This document shows, in pieces, positions 1-7,468 of a stretch of DNA of 64,000 nt. Origin of the DNA: Photobacterium atrarenae (GTDB lineage Bacteria; Pseudomonadota; Gammaproteobacteria; Enterobacterales; Vibrionaceae); the NCBI RefSeq assembly GCF_024380015.1, contig NZ_CP101508.1, forward strand, positions 186,001-250,000. The letters run 5' to 3'. The notes below the pieces were generated by a model. The model made no database searches. It was not told the origin of the DNA and worked only from the letters and a program-made list of their open reading frames with translations. The position numbers and the translations under genes are program-made. How positions within the stretch are numbered: position 1 is the stretch's first letter; each line of letters begins with the position of its first letter.

Positions 1-231
1 CAGCATCAACACCGGGGTCTGATGCTGTTCACGCAACCGGCGCAGCATTTCGGTGCCGTTCATCACCGGCATCATCACATCCAGCAGGATCAGATCAATC
101 CTGTCGTCTACCTTAGCCAGCCCCTGCTCACCGTTATGGGCGGCAATGACGGTAAAGCCTTCCAGCTCGAGAATGTCGGTCAGCAATGCCGTCAGCTCGG
201 TATCATCGTCGACCAGCAGGATGTTTGTCAT
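1..231 (-). CDS. cpxR: Response regulator CpxR, N-terminal part (cut by window edge)
   Basis: This is the receiver domain of the response regulator of the Cpx envelope-stress system, which CpxA phosphorylates. Only the first 77 residues are in the window. They begin MTNILLVDDD, with the acidic pocket at residues 8-10 and the phospho-acceptor Asp51 in the run LILLDVMMPV. The start ATG reads leftward from 231. The gene diverges from cpxP, the classic CpxR target, and a CpxR box lies between them, which supports CpxR over other OmpR-family members. The DNA-binding domain lies outside the window. Confidence 0.9.
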   Translation of the reverse strand, partial: MTNILLVDDDTELTALLTDILELEGFTVIAAHNGEQGLAKVDDRIDLILLDVMMPVMNGTEMLRRLREQHQTPVLML

Positions 232-337
232 GGTGCTTACCTTTTATATGCCTGTTCGCGACCCGGGCCGCGGGGGAGAATCGGGATGGTCACAGTATCG
301 CTAAACTTGTCGCCCGAACCAAGTCAGGGCACGGCGC

Positions 338-373
338 TTTACGCAGCTTTACGTTCTGCCGACAGCAGTTTAC
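338..373 (-). promoter_or_regulatory. CpxR box between cpxR and cpxP
   Basis: On the minus strand, 338-352 reads GTAAA-GCTGC-GTAAA, an exact match to the known CpxR consensus GTAAA-N5-GTAAA. One further GTAAA half-site lies at 369-373. The position in the divergent cpxR/cpxP region fits activation of cpxP and autoregulation of cpxR. The match is direct; binding is inferred. Confidence 0.8.
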
Positions 374-429
374 CTGGCGCTGGTTATGCTTATTCCATAC
401 CTGCAAACCACGAGATGGGAGAGGAATAC

Positions 430-912
430 ATGAAAAAGATGAAGACGATGATGCTGGCGATGACACTGCCCCTGCTCATTGGTTCGGCTTCAGTGCTGGC
501 CTACGGTGGCCACCACGGCAAAGGTGAGGGCCGTGGTGGGTGCGGCATGGATGGCGGCCGCAAGCTAATGTATGAGCTGGATTTGAGCGATGATCAGAAA
601 CAACAGCTCAAAACGATGCGCCAGACCAAACGTGAAGCGATGAAAGCCGGGTTTGCGGATCAGCGAGAACCTATGAGGGCGCATTATCAGCAAATGCAGG
701 CCCTGGTGTTGGCAGACAGCTTCGATGAAGTTGCGGCGCGCGAGCTGGCGCAGAGCATGGTCGAGCAACAGGTGGGTCGCCGGGTGGCAATGATGGAAAG
801 TCGTCATGAGATACTCAGTGTGCTGACCGAGGCCCAGAAAACCCAGTACCGACAGTTGATGGCTGAGCGGCAGGCCGAGTGCCAGCAGCGCTGGGCCGAC
901 AAAAACCAGTAA
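430..912 (+). CDS. cpxP: Periplasmic stress adaptor CpxP
   Basis: This 160-residue periplasmic protein of the Spy/CpxP family damps CpxA signalling and helps deliver misfolded proteins to proteolysis. The first 24 or so residues form a signal peptide (MKKMKT, hydrophobic core, SASVLA). The mature part is helical and charged, with the family's LTxxQ-type motifs seen as LSDDQKQQL and LTEAQKTQY. The reading frame is open further upstream, but the start at 430 follows a GGGAGAGGAA ribosome-binding site and gives the signal peptide. The early mature segment is rich in Gly and His, a possible metal-binding stretch. It diverges from cpxR. Confidence 0.9.
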   Translation: MKKMKTMMLAMTLPLLIGSASVLAYGGHHGKGEGRGGCGMDGGRKLMYELDLSDDQKQQLKTMRQTKREAMKAGFADQREPMRAHYQQMQALVLADSFDEVAARELAQSMVEQQVGRRVAMMESRHEILSVLTEAQKTQYRQLMAERQAECQQRWADKNQ

Positions 913-1450
913 GTTTTCCCGGGCCGCAGTATTGCTGCGGCCGGTGATTCTGCTTTCAATCCCTCAAACTCAAATTTCCCTCGCGAAAAACAGATTCCTT
1001 CCTTTTTTGTTATTAATTTTCAACGTAAAAAAGCTATACTGCGGAACATTACCCAGTGAGTGTCCGGGAGCCGGCGTGATTATCATGGATGAAAAAGAAG
1101 CTCGCCCACGGTTGTCACTCCCCCTCACGCGCAGCTGGTGGCTCTGATCACAGGATATATACTTAGGGCATAATGTAGGGTTGTGCGCTTTGGAGCCTGG
1201 TTGTTCATCCGAATGTAATTGGTTTTGATTTATCTTGGCCTGAGCCCGTGATCAGCGGTGCCAGAGTCCGAGGTGATCGTGACATGAATCAACAAATGTT
1301 TTTATCAAAATTGTAATACTCCTACATTAGTAGGAAAGTTACAGTTTACACGAGCATCAGTTCTGTAACGTGCTGATGAGACCGAGAGGGGGAACCTCGG
1401 TCACTCGTGTCGGATTTGATTTTTCAATTCCCAAAGTTCAGAGGGTAACC
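913..1450. other. Gene-free region between cpxP and pfkA, with the pfkA leader
   Basis: No convincing gene is seen in these 538 bases. A reading frame ending at 1147 has a C-terminal stretch (PGAGVIIMDE) faintly like the end of FieF, the cation-efflux gene found here in E. coli, so it may be a relic. The pfkA-proximal half holds an extended -10 motif (TGTAATAC, 1312-1319), a palindrome at 1320-1335 and two hairpins, at 1355-1378 (CATCAG/CTGATG) and 1380-1402 (GACCGAG/CTCGGTC). The pfkA transcript therefore probably has a structured 5' leader. Confidence 0.5.
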
Positions 1451-2413
1451 ATGATTAAAAAGATTGGTGTTTTGACCAGTGGTGGTGACGCACCTGGTAT
1501 GAATGCGGCGATCCGCGGTGTGGTTCGTGCCGGATTGTCTGAAGGCCTGGAAGTGTACGGTGTGTATGACGGTTATCAGGGCCTGCACCAGAACCGCATT
1601 GAGAAGCTGAGCCGTTCAAGCGTGTCAGACGTGATCAACAAGGGCGGGACATTTCTGGGCTCGGCACGTTTTCCGGAATTCAAAGACGAGAAAGTTCGTG
1701 CCCAGGCGATTGAAAACCTGAAAATCCACGGGATTGATGCCCTGGTGGTGATCGGCGGTGACGGCTCTTACATGGGGGCGAAGAAGCTGACCGAAATGGG
1801 TTACCCGTGCATCGGCTTGCCGGGCACGATTGATAATGATGTGGCAGGCACCGACTACACCATTGGTTACCTGACGGCGCTCAATACTGTGATTGATGCC
1901 ATTGACCGGCTGCGGGATACCTCGTCTTCTCACCAGCGGATCTCGATTGTTGAGGTGATGGGCCGCCACTGTGGCGATCTGACCCTGATGTCGGCCATTG
2001 CCGGCGGGTGTGAGTACATCATTACCCCGGAAACCGGTCTGAACAAAGAGCAGCTGCTGGCCAAGATCAAAGAAGGGATCTATAAAGGCAAGAAGCATGC
2101 GATTGTCGCGCTGACAGAGCTGATGACCGATGCCAATGAGCTGGCCAAGTATATTGAAGATGAAACCGGCCGTGAAACCCGCGCGACTGTGCTGGGTCAT
2201 ATCCAGCGTGGTGGCCAGCCGACGGCATTTGACCGTATCCTGGCGTCCCGCATGGGCGCCTACGCGGTTGAGCTGCTGATGAAAGGGGAAGGCGGTCGTT
2301 GCGTGGGGATCCAGAACGAGCAGATGGTTCATCACGACATCATTGATGCAATTGAGAACATGAAGCGCCCGGTTCGCACGGATCTGTACGATCTGGCCAA
2401 CAAGCTGTTTTAA
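1451..2413 (+). CDS. pfkA: ATP-dependent 6-phosphofructokinase
   Basis: The enzyme phosphorylates fructose 6-phosphate to fructose 1,6-bisphosphate, the committed step of glycolysis. The 320-residue length equals that of E. coli PfkA. Visible signatures are the ATP-binding loop [13 protein letters not shown] at the N terminus, GGDGSYMGA near residue 103, the catalytic PGTIDND around 124-130 and the sugar-phosphate-binding MGRHCGDL. The frame is open upstream to 1370, but ATG 1451 gives the family N terminus [12 protein letters not shown]. It stands alone, with a terminator right after it. Confidence 0.97.
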   Translation: MIKKIGVLTSGGDAPGMNAAIRGVVRAGLSEGLEVYGVYDGYQGLHQNRIEKLSRSSVSDVINKGGTFLGSARFPEFKDEKVRAQAIENLKIHGIDALVVIGGDGSYMGAKKLTEMGYPCIGLPGTIDNDVAGTDYTIGYLTALNTVIDAIDRLRDTSSSHQRISIVEVMGRHCGDLTLMSAIAGGCEYIITPETGLNKEQLLAKIKEGIYKGKKHAIVALTELMTDANELAKYIEDETGRETRATVLGHIQRGGQPTAFDRILASRMGAYAVELLMKGEGGRCVGIQNEQMVHHDIIDAIENMKRPVRTDLYDLANKLF

Positions 2414-2433
2414 GCCAGGCTTCGTCTCCATTG

Positions 2434-2461
2434 AAAACCGGCGATCTTCGTCGGTTTTTTT
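2434..2461 (+). terminator. Rho-independent terminator of pfkA
   Basis: A stem of about 12 bp (AAAACCGGCGA pairing with TCGTCGGTTTT, one G-T wobble) closes a 3-base loop and runs into a T tract. It starts 20 bases after the pfkA stop codon. Confidence 0.85.
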
Positions 2462-2509
2462 ATGCGTTTTCGCCAGGTGTCTTTGTCTAGCGCCTCAAAA
2501 AGCGAGGTA

Positions 2510-2675
2510 TTATACCAATCGTAGTAAATAACTGGTCATCCTAGCTTGTTAAAACGCTCGATAACTGCGTTAGAATTTTTGATTGTAGAATAACTACTTA
2601 TCGAAAAATCCTGCCTTGTTCTCAAGCATTTTTCCTGCGCTATATCTGATCACTTACTTACTGTGATTGGTATTA
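2510..2675. mobile_element. MITE-like element with TACCAATC terminal inverted repeats
   Basis: A stretch of about 166 bp is bounded by inverted repeats: TTATACCAATC at 2510-2520 and its near complement GATTGGTATTA at 2665-2675. The interior is AT-rich, carries no gene, and differs in composition from its neighbours. It sits between the convergent pfkA and tpiA, a usual tolerated site. From memory, elements with such ends recur in Vibrionaceae genomes; no second copy was noticed in this window. No target-site duplication was established. Confidence 0.65.
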
Positions 2676-2699
2676 AAAAACCGCCCGGAGGCGGTTTTT
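2675..2699 (-). terminator. Terminator of tpiA
   Basis: The stem ACCGCC/GGCGGT with a CGGA loop is flanked by an A run on the left and a T run on the right, so it can work in both directions. It lies 21 bases beyond the tpiA stop codon and abuts the right end of the MITE-like element. Confidence 0.85.
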
Positions 2700-2720
2700 C
2701 AAAAGCTTATCGCGGGACGC

Positions 2721-3491
2721 TTATTTCTTCGCTTCCGCTGCGGCTTTGGCAATGGCAGCAAAGCTTTCAGCATTCAGCGCAGCGCCGCCAACCAGGGCAC
2801 CGTCGATGTCCGGCTGGGCGAAGTAAGCTGCGGCGTTCTCTGGCTTCACTGAGCCGCCGTACTGAATGATCACTTGCTTCGCAACGTCTTCGCTCTTCTC
2901 AGCGATGTGGGCACGGATGGCAGCGTGAATGCGCTGGGCATCATCTGCTGTAGCTGCTTTACCGGTGCCGATCGCCCAGATTGGCTCATAGGCGATGATC
3001 GCGCCGTTCAGTGCTTCGACGCCTTGGGTGTTGATCACCGCGTCGATTTGACGGGCACACACAGCTACCGTTTCGCCGGCTTCGTTCTGCGCTTCAGATT
3101 CACCGATACACAGCACTGGCGTCAGGCCGTGTTCTTTCAGGAAGGCAAATTTCTTGGCCACGAACTCGTCAGATTCGTTGTGGTATTCACGACGCTCAGA
3201 GTGGCCGATGATGATGTGGCTGGCGCCAAAGTCTTTCAGCATCTCCGGAGAGATGTCACCGGTGAAGGCACCGCTGGCATTAACGTCCACGTTCTGGGCA
3301 CCCAGAATGATTTTGTTGCTGGCTTTGCTGATCAGCTGCTCGGCCAGATCCAGGTACATCGCCGGTGGAGCAACCGCTACGTCAACACCTTCAACACCGT
3401 TGAGTTCGGCATCAAGGCCCTTGAGCAGGTCAGATACCATTTCCTTGCTACCGTTTAGCTTCCAGTTACCCATAACCACAGGATGGCGCAT
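2721..3491 (-). CDS. tpiA: Triosephosphate isomerase
   Basis: This enzyme interconverts dihydroxyacetone phosphate and glyceraldehyde 3-phosphate in glycolysis and gluconeogenesis. The 256 residues match the family length of about 255. Catalytic residues are visible: Lys11 in GNWKLNGS, His97 in IIIGHSERR and Glu169 in [13 protein letters not shown]. The phosphate-binding [11 protein letters not shown] segment is also present. The frame extends upstream to 3563, but ATG at 3491 gives the canonical [11 protein letters not shown] and has a GGAGAA ribosome-binding site. It converges on pfkA. Confidence 0.97.
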   Translation of the reverse strand: MRHPVVMGNWKLNGSKEMVSDLLKGLDAELNGVEGVDVAVAPPAMYLDLAEQLISKASNKIILGAQNVDVNASGAFTGDISPEMLKDFGASHIIIGHSERREYHNESDEFVAKKFAFLKEHGLTPVLCIGESEAQNEAGETVAVCARQIDAVINTQGVEALNGAIIAYEPIWAIGTGKAATADDAQRIHAAIRAHIAEKSEDVAKQVIIQYGGSVKPENAAAYFAQPDIDGALVGGAALNAESFAAIAKAAAEAKK

Positions 3492-3856
3492 AGCTTTTCT
3501 CCAAATCAATTTGATGTAAAAAAGAATACCAAAAAGCGTAGTTCTCTGAACGCGGTCAGACAACTAGGCTATTGGGTATCCGCGCGAATGAAAAAATATA
3601 ACAGTTTTCAGTGCTATTTTTCCTGTCCGAAATCATTTCTGTGCCCGGTTGTACCTTTTTCACCGCGAAAAGTGAACTCCTGGTAGGGATTATTTTAAAA
3701 AAAATGTGGTTTGCGGTTGCGCGCTCGCAACAACAGAGCGTGATCGGCGATAGAAAAAGCGGCCGTGGTTTTGGCGTCTGTCAGGGGGATCGGGTAACGT
3801 GAGTGGCTGGTAGACAGGGGGGCTGATGGAGCCCAGCAATATTCATGGAGGAAAAT
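3492..3856. other. Intergenic region between divergent tpiA and the isomerase gene
   Basis: No supported gene is seen. The region should hold the tpiA promoter (leftward) and the promoter of the gene at 3857. The only structure noticed is a small hairpin, GTTGCG-CGCT-CGCAAC, at 3716-3731. A 63-codon open frame at 3611-3802 lacks a good ribosome-binding site and protein-like composition and was not accepted. Confidence 0.4.
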
Positions 3857-4204
3857 GTGCCGAATCTTGTAATGGAATATGCCGAGCCGGTTGCGGAGCG
3901 GGTCAATGTCCCCGGCTTACTGGAAGACTTACATCAGTGCCTGCTGCGCTGCGGCCTGTTTGAAGCCGCGGCCGTCAAATCCCGCAGTTACCCGTGCCGC
4001 GCCTGGCTGGTGGGTGAGGCGGGCGATCTCAACAGTTTTATTCATGTCGAGCTGAGCCTACTATCGGGTCGCGAACCATCACAAAAGCGGACGCTCTCGC
4101 GCGGCTTGATGGCGGTACTGGAGCAGCATGGTTCGGGGATTAACAGCCTGACGGTTGAGATCCGCGATATGGACAGGGATTGTTTTATGAAGCTCACTCA
4201 CTAG
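3857..4204 (+). CDS. 5-carboxymethyl-2-hydroxymuconate delta-isomerase family protein
   Basis: The 115-residue product resembles HpcD-type isomerases of the tautomerase superfamily, which use an N-terminal proline as catalytic base. Family-like segments are the start PNLVMEYAE, VNVPGLLEDLHQCLLRCGLF and the FIHVELSLLSGR region. An in-frame ATG exists at 3845, but GTG at 3857 is preferred. It follows GGAGG at the right spacing and places Pro directly after the initiator Met, as the mechanism requires. No other aromatic-degradation gene is nearby, so the true substrate is unknown. Its end overlaps the convergent DUF3135 gene by 11 bases. Confidence 0.8.
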   Translation: MPNLVMEYAEPVAERVNVPGLLEDLHQCLLRCGLFEAAAVKSRSYPCRAWLVGEAGDLNSFIHVELSLLSGREPSQKRTLSRGLMAVLEQHGSGINSLTVEIRDMDRDCFMKLTH

Positions 4205-4538
4205 TCCGCGATGGCGTGTCGTCGGACGCCTCCGGGCGGCTGAACGGCATCACTTTGGCCTCATGCTCGGTCAGGGTCTCCGGTGCATTGAGTGCCTGGG
4301 CAAAGCGCTTGAGTTGCTGCTGCAGCTCAGACATCAGCATCATATTTGTGTGGTTGGGGTTTTTGCCTGTGGCGATGACCTGGTTGATATGACTCATCTG
4401 GGCCCGCAGGCGCGGTTGCATCGCCGGGCTGGCGCGGTTGATAATGGCTTCGCTCATTGAAATCCGCAGCGCTTCGAGGGCCTGCGGATCTTTCTCGGCC
4501 ATGGCTTTGAGTTCATCAAATGACGGTAAGTCTTGCAT
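4194..4538 (-). CDS. DUF3135 family protein
   Basis: This is a 114-residue soluble protein of unknown function, starting MQDLPSFDELKAMAEKDP, a signature of the DUF3135 family found in Vibrionaceae and relatives. It is mostly helical with many Gln and Met, followed by a Pro/Ser-rich tail, and has no signal peptide or membrane segment. The frame continues upstream to 4601, but the start at 4538 has GAGGG upstream and the family N terminus. It is convergent with the isomerase gene. Confidence 0.75.
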   Translation of the reverse strand: MQDLPSFDELKAMAEKDPQALEALRISMSEAIINRASPAMQPRLRAQMSHINQVIATGKNPNHTNMMLMSELQQQLKRFAQALNAPETLTEHEAKVMPFSRPEASDDTPSRTSE

Positions 4539-4723
4539 AACAGCTTCCCTCATCGAGCGCGATGCGCTGCTATTTCCCTGGTGCGATACAGCGCGCCACA
4601 AGGAATTTGGTTGATGTGTTATGCCTTAAAGTTAGCCAGCCGGCGCGATGGCGGCTGGCTCATTCCTGAGATCATGCATGAGATTGCTGTGAGACATTTT
4701 GAATCCGGGGTTGGGGAGCCCTG

Positions 4724-5467
4724 TTACCAGTAGCGCTCCATGGTGATCTGGCCCGGATTGCGGCGCAGGTTTTTGCGAAAACCCAGTGTTTCGAGCACAT
4801 TACGGGTATCCCGGACCATCTCCGGGTTGCCGCACAGCATGATCTGGCTTCGTTCCGGGGTGAGCGGCAGGCCGATATGGCGCTCAAGCATGCCGTCTTC
4901 AATAGCCTGTGGGATCCGTCCCGGTAGTGACAGCGGCGCAGGCTCGCGACTGACGAAGGGCTGCACGATCAATTGCTCGGGGTAGTATTCCTTCAGCGCA
5001 TTGATTTCGGCCTGATAGGTGAGATCGGCGGCGTAGCGCACGGCATGCACGAGAATGATTTTGCGAAACCGCTGCCAGACCTGCGGTTCACGCAGAATCG
5101 ACAGGTAGGGACCGATGGCTGTCCCCGTGGCCAGCAGCCAGAGGTGCTCGCCGGGCGGGACTTCATCGAGGGTGAAGTAGCCACTGGCACGTGCTGAAAT
5201 ATAGACCATATCCCCGCAATCCAGGGCATGCAGCCGCGGGGAGAGCTCGCCGTCGGCAACCCGGGTAGCGTAAATTTCCAGTAGCGGATCGCTGGGCGGG
5301 TTGACAAAAGAGTAGGCACGCTGGATTAGTTTACCGTCAATTTCCAGACCCAGCTTGGTAAATTGTCCGGCTTTGAAGGGTTCAATATTGGCCTGTAATT
5401 TCAGGCTGAATAAGTCACTGTTCCAGTGGCGGTTGGTGATGACTTCTGCGGGGATCCAGTCGGCCAT
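4724..5467 (-). CDS. fpr: Ferredoxin/flavodoxin-NADP+ reductase
   Basis: This 247-residue FAD enzyme moves electrons between NADPH and ferredoxin or flavodoxin, feeding Fe-S and oxidative-stress defence pathways. FAD-binding RAYSFVNPP lies near residues 70-78, the NADP-binding ATGTAIGPYLSIL near 113-125 and CGNPEMVRD near 208. The C terminus ends in an aromatic residue (ERYW), as in bacterial Fpr. The start has AGGAGAG upstream. It lies 13 bases after the stop of the SufR-like regulator gene on the same strand, so the two probably form an operon. Confidence 0.93.
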   Translation of the reverse strand: MADWIPAEVITNRHWNSDLFSLKLQANIEPFKAGQFTKLGLEIDGKLIQRAYSFVNPPSDPLLEIYATRVADGELSPRLHALDCGDMVYISARASGYFTLDEVPPGEHLWLLATGTAIGPYLSILREPQVWQRFRKIILVHAVRYAADLTYQAEINALKEYYPEQLIVQPFVSREPAPLSLPGRIPQAIEDGMLERHIGLPLTPERSQIMLCGNPEMVRDTRNVLETLGFRKNLRRNPGQITMERYW

Positions 5468-5480
5468 AATTCTCTCCTAT

Positions 5481-6098
5481 TTACATTTTTTGTATTCGAT
5501 AAGCGCAGCGCCTCTCTCCGGCAATAATGTGTTCGTTGCGTTCGACCTGATACTCTGCGCCCAGCAGGCGCTGAAAGACGGCGAGTTCCGATTTGCATAA
5601 TGAAGGGCAGCGTTTGGCGGCATGGCAAATGGGGCAGTGGTTTTCGACCAGGACGAATGAGTCGCCGTCCTGGTGCAGCTCTGCCATGTAGCCTTCCTGT
5701 TCCCTCAGTGTAGTCAGTATTTCCAGTTTTTCTCTTAAATCGGCGCTGGTCGCCATCGCCTGCTGATATTGTTCAAAGGTTTGATTCTCCCGTCGCTCAA
5801 CGACTTGGCTCAGTCCGTCGGTGCCAAAAATCTCTTCAACAGAATCAAGCATTTGAATAATAAGCTCGCCGTGGCGATCGGTAAAACGGCGGTGGCCTTT
5901 TCCGGTCAGGTTCCAGTGCCGGGTCGGTCGGCCGACTTTGGCTTTGATGTCCTGAAAGTCCACCAGACCTTCTTCTTCGAGCCCCTGTAAGTGCTGACGT
6001 ACGCCCATAGTCGTCAGGCTGAGCTCATCAGCCAGCATTTTTGCGGTGACCGGGCCGTCACGTTTCATCCGGTTGAGGATTTTATCAATGGTTTTCAT
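5481..6098 (-). CDS. SufR-like winged-helix transcriptional regulator
   Basis: A 205-residue DNA-binding protein. The N-terminal winged helix-turn-helix spans about residues 5-65 (ILNRMKRDGPVTAKMLADEL, then TTMGVRQHLQGLEEEGLV). The C-terminal region carries Cys155, Cys158, Cys164, Cys168 and Cys198 in the layout NHCPICHAAKRC...C followed by ERRCAYRI. This resembles the cluster-binding region of SufR-type (COG2345) regulators, so an Fe-S cofactor is likely. The frame extends upstream to 6290; the start at 6098 begins right at the HTH, and its ribosome-binding site is weak. Together with fpr it suggests Fe-S or redox sensing that controls ferredoxin reduction. That role is inferred. Confidence 0.8.
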   Translation of the reverse strand: MKTIDKILNRMKRDGPVTAKMLADELSLTTMGVRQHLQGLEEEGLVDFQDIKAKVGRPTRHWNLTGKGHRRFTDRHGELIIQMLDSVEEIFGTDGLSQVVERRENQTFEQYQQAMATSADLREKLEILTTLREQEGYMAELHQDGDSFVLVENHCPICHAAKRCPSLCKSELAVFQRLLGAEYQVERNEHIIAGERRCAYRIQKM

Positions 6099-6261
6099 AG
6101 CAGCTTTATTTTCCTGTGTCGGTTTATTATGTAGCCAGCCAAGTAAATAAAGCAACAGCTTTACAAATCTAAGTATAGTGGCAGACAGGAAAAAGGTGGG
6201 AAATTCAGTATGGGTGGGGATGACGGGTGGCCGGGCGCCAGCGGCACCCGGCCTGAGCCGG

Positions 6262-7269
6262 TTAGAGAATGTGGCCTTTGATGGCGTCATCCTTACGATC
6301 TAAGTAGTGGGTCGATTTGATCCGGCGGATGGTGCGGCATTTACCGCGGATCAGCAGGGTTTCGGTGGTGGCAATGTTGCCCTGACGGCTGATCCCGTCG
6401 AGCAGATCGCCCTTGGTGATGCCGGTGCCGGCAAAAATCACGTTATCGCTCTGGGCCATGTCTTCCATCCGCAGCACGGTGTTGGCTTCTATCCCCATCT
6501 CGCGACAGCGCGCGCTCTCAACTTCGCCCAGGCGGCGGTTGTCTGCATTATCCCCCTTGACCAGGTGGCGTGGTAGCAGGCGGCCCTGCATGTCACCGCC
6601 GAGGGCGCGGATCGCCGCGGCAGAGACCACGCCTTCCGGGGCACCGCCGATGCAGTACATCACATCGACTTCGCTGTCCGGCATACAGGTCAGGATCGAG
6701 GCGGCCACATCCCCATCGGGGAAGGCAAACACCCGCACGCCCATCGCCTGCATTTCGGCAATCACCGCGTCGTGGCGTGGCTTGGCCAGGGTGGTTACGG
6801 TCAGCGTGTCGAGGGTTTTGCCGAGGGCGGCGGCAATCTTTTCCAGGTTGACCGCCAGCGGCTGGCTCAGATCAATGACCCCTTTGGCGGCGGGGCCGAC
6901 CACCAGCTTTTCCATGTACATATCCGGCGCTTTGAGGAACGAGCCCTTTTCGCCGGCGGCCAACACGGCCAGGGCGTTGTTCTGGCCCATGGCGGTCATG
7001 CGGGTGCCTTCAATCGGGTCAACGGCAATATCGACGGCATCACCGCCGGTGCCGACCTGTTCGCCGATATAGAGCATCGGGGCGTCATCAATTTCGCCTT
7101 CGCCGATCACTATCTCACCGGCAATGTCGGTTTGGTTCAGCAGGGTGCGCATCACTTCCACGGCGGCACCGTCCGCAGCGTTCTTATCGCCGCGGCCAAG
7201 CCATTTGTAGCCGGCCAGGGCGGCGCCTTCGGTTACTCGGGAAAATGCCATTGCTAAATCGCGTTTCAT
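6262..7269 (-). CDS. glpX: Class II fructose-1,6-bisphosphatase
   Basis: This enzyme hydrolyses fructose 1,6-bisphosphate to fructose 6-phosphate in gluconeogenesis. The 335 residues match E. coli GlpX (336). Metal- and substrate-binding signatures are visible: GEGEIDDAPMLYIGE, the DPIEGT motif and a GGAPEGVVSAAAIRALGG segment. The frame continues to 7326, but the start at 7269 (MKRDLAMAFSRVTEGAALAGY) follows a GGAG ribosome-binding site and matches the family. In E. coli glpX is co-transcribed with glpFK. Here a terminator separates it from glpK, and it has its own promoter-like sequence upstream. Confidence 0.95.
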   Translation of the reverse strand: MKRDLAMAFSRVTEGAALAGYKWLGRGDKNAADGAAVEVMRTLLNQTDIAGEIVIGEGEIDDAPMLYIGEQVGTGGDAVDIAVDPIEGTRMTAMGQNNALAVLAAGEKGSFLKAPDMYMEKLVVGPAAKGVIDLSQPLAVNLEKIAAALGKTLDTLTVTTLAKPRHDAVIAEMQAMGVRVFAFPDGDVAASILTCMPDSEVDVMYCIGGAPEGVVSAAAIRALGGDMQGRLLPRHLVKGDNADNRRLGEVESARCREMGIEANTVLRMEDMAQSDNVIFAGTGITKGDLLDGISRQGNIATTETLLIRGKCRTIRRIKSTHYLDRKDDAIKGHIL

Positions 7270-7316
7270 GGGAACTCCGGAATCTGGAAAAACTGGGGGC
7301 TGAAAATCTGGTCGCG

Positions 7317-7347
7317 ATTTTATCACAGACCAAGGGAAACGTTTGCC
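7317..7347 (-). promoter_or_regulatory. Candidate glpX promoter and LacI-family-type operator
   Basis: On the minus strand, TGATAAAAT with TAAAAT at 7317-7322 reads as an extended -10 element. Overlapping the -35 position is GGCAAACGTTTCCC (7334-7347), centred on AAACGTTT, which resembles operators of PurR- and Cra-type LacI-family repressors. A similar motif stands upstream of glpF. Assignment to a particular repressor is inference. Confidence 0.45.
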
Positions 7348-7416
7348 TTATTTCATCAGGCGCGATTGGGGTGTGAACGGTTGGTAAGCTGACCATCCGG
7401 GTTTTATGGCGATCCA

Positions 7417-7444
7417 TAAAAAAGAGGCCTGCTGGGCAGGCCTC
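7417..7444 (-). terminator. Terminator of glpFK
   Basis: A 9-bp stem (GAGGCCTGC, 7424-7432, with GCAGGCCTC, 7436-7444) encloses a 3-base loop. On the plus strand it is preceded by an A run, which gives a U tract in leftward transcripts leaving glpK. It separates glpK from glpX. Confidence 0.88.
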
Positions 7445-7468
7445 CGGTTTACTTGTTACAAGGCGGGA

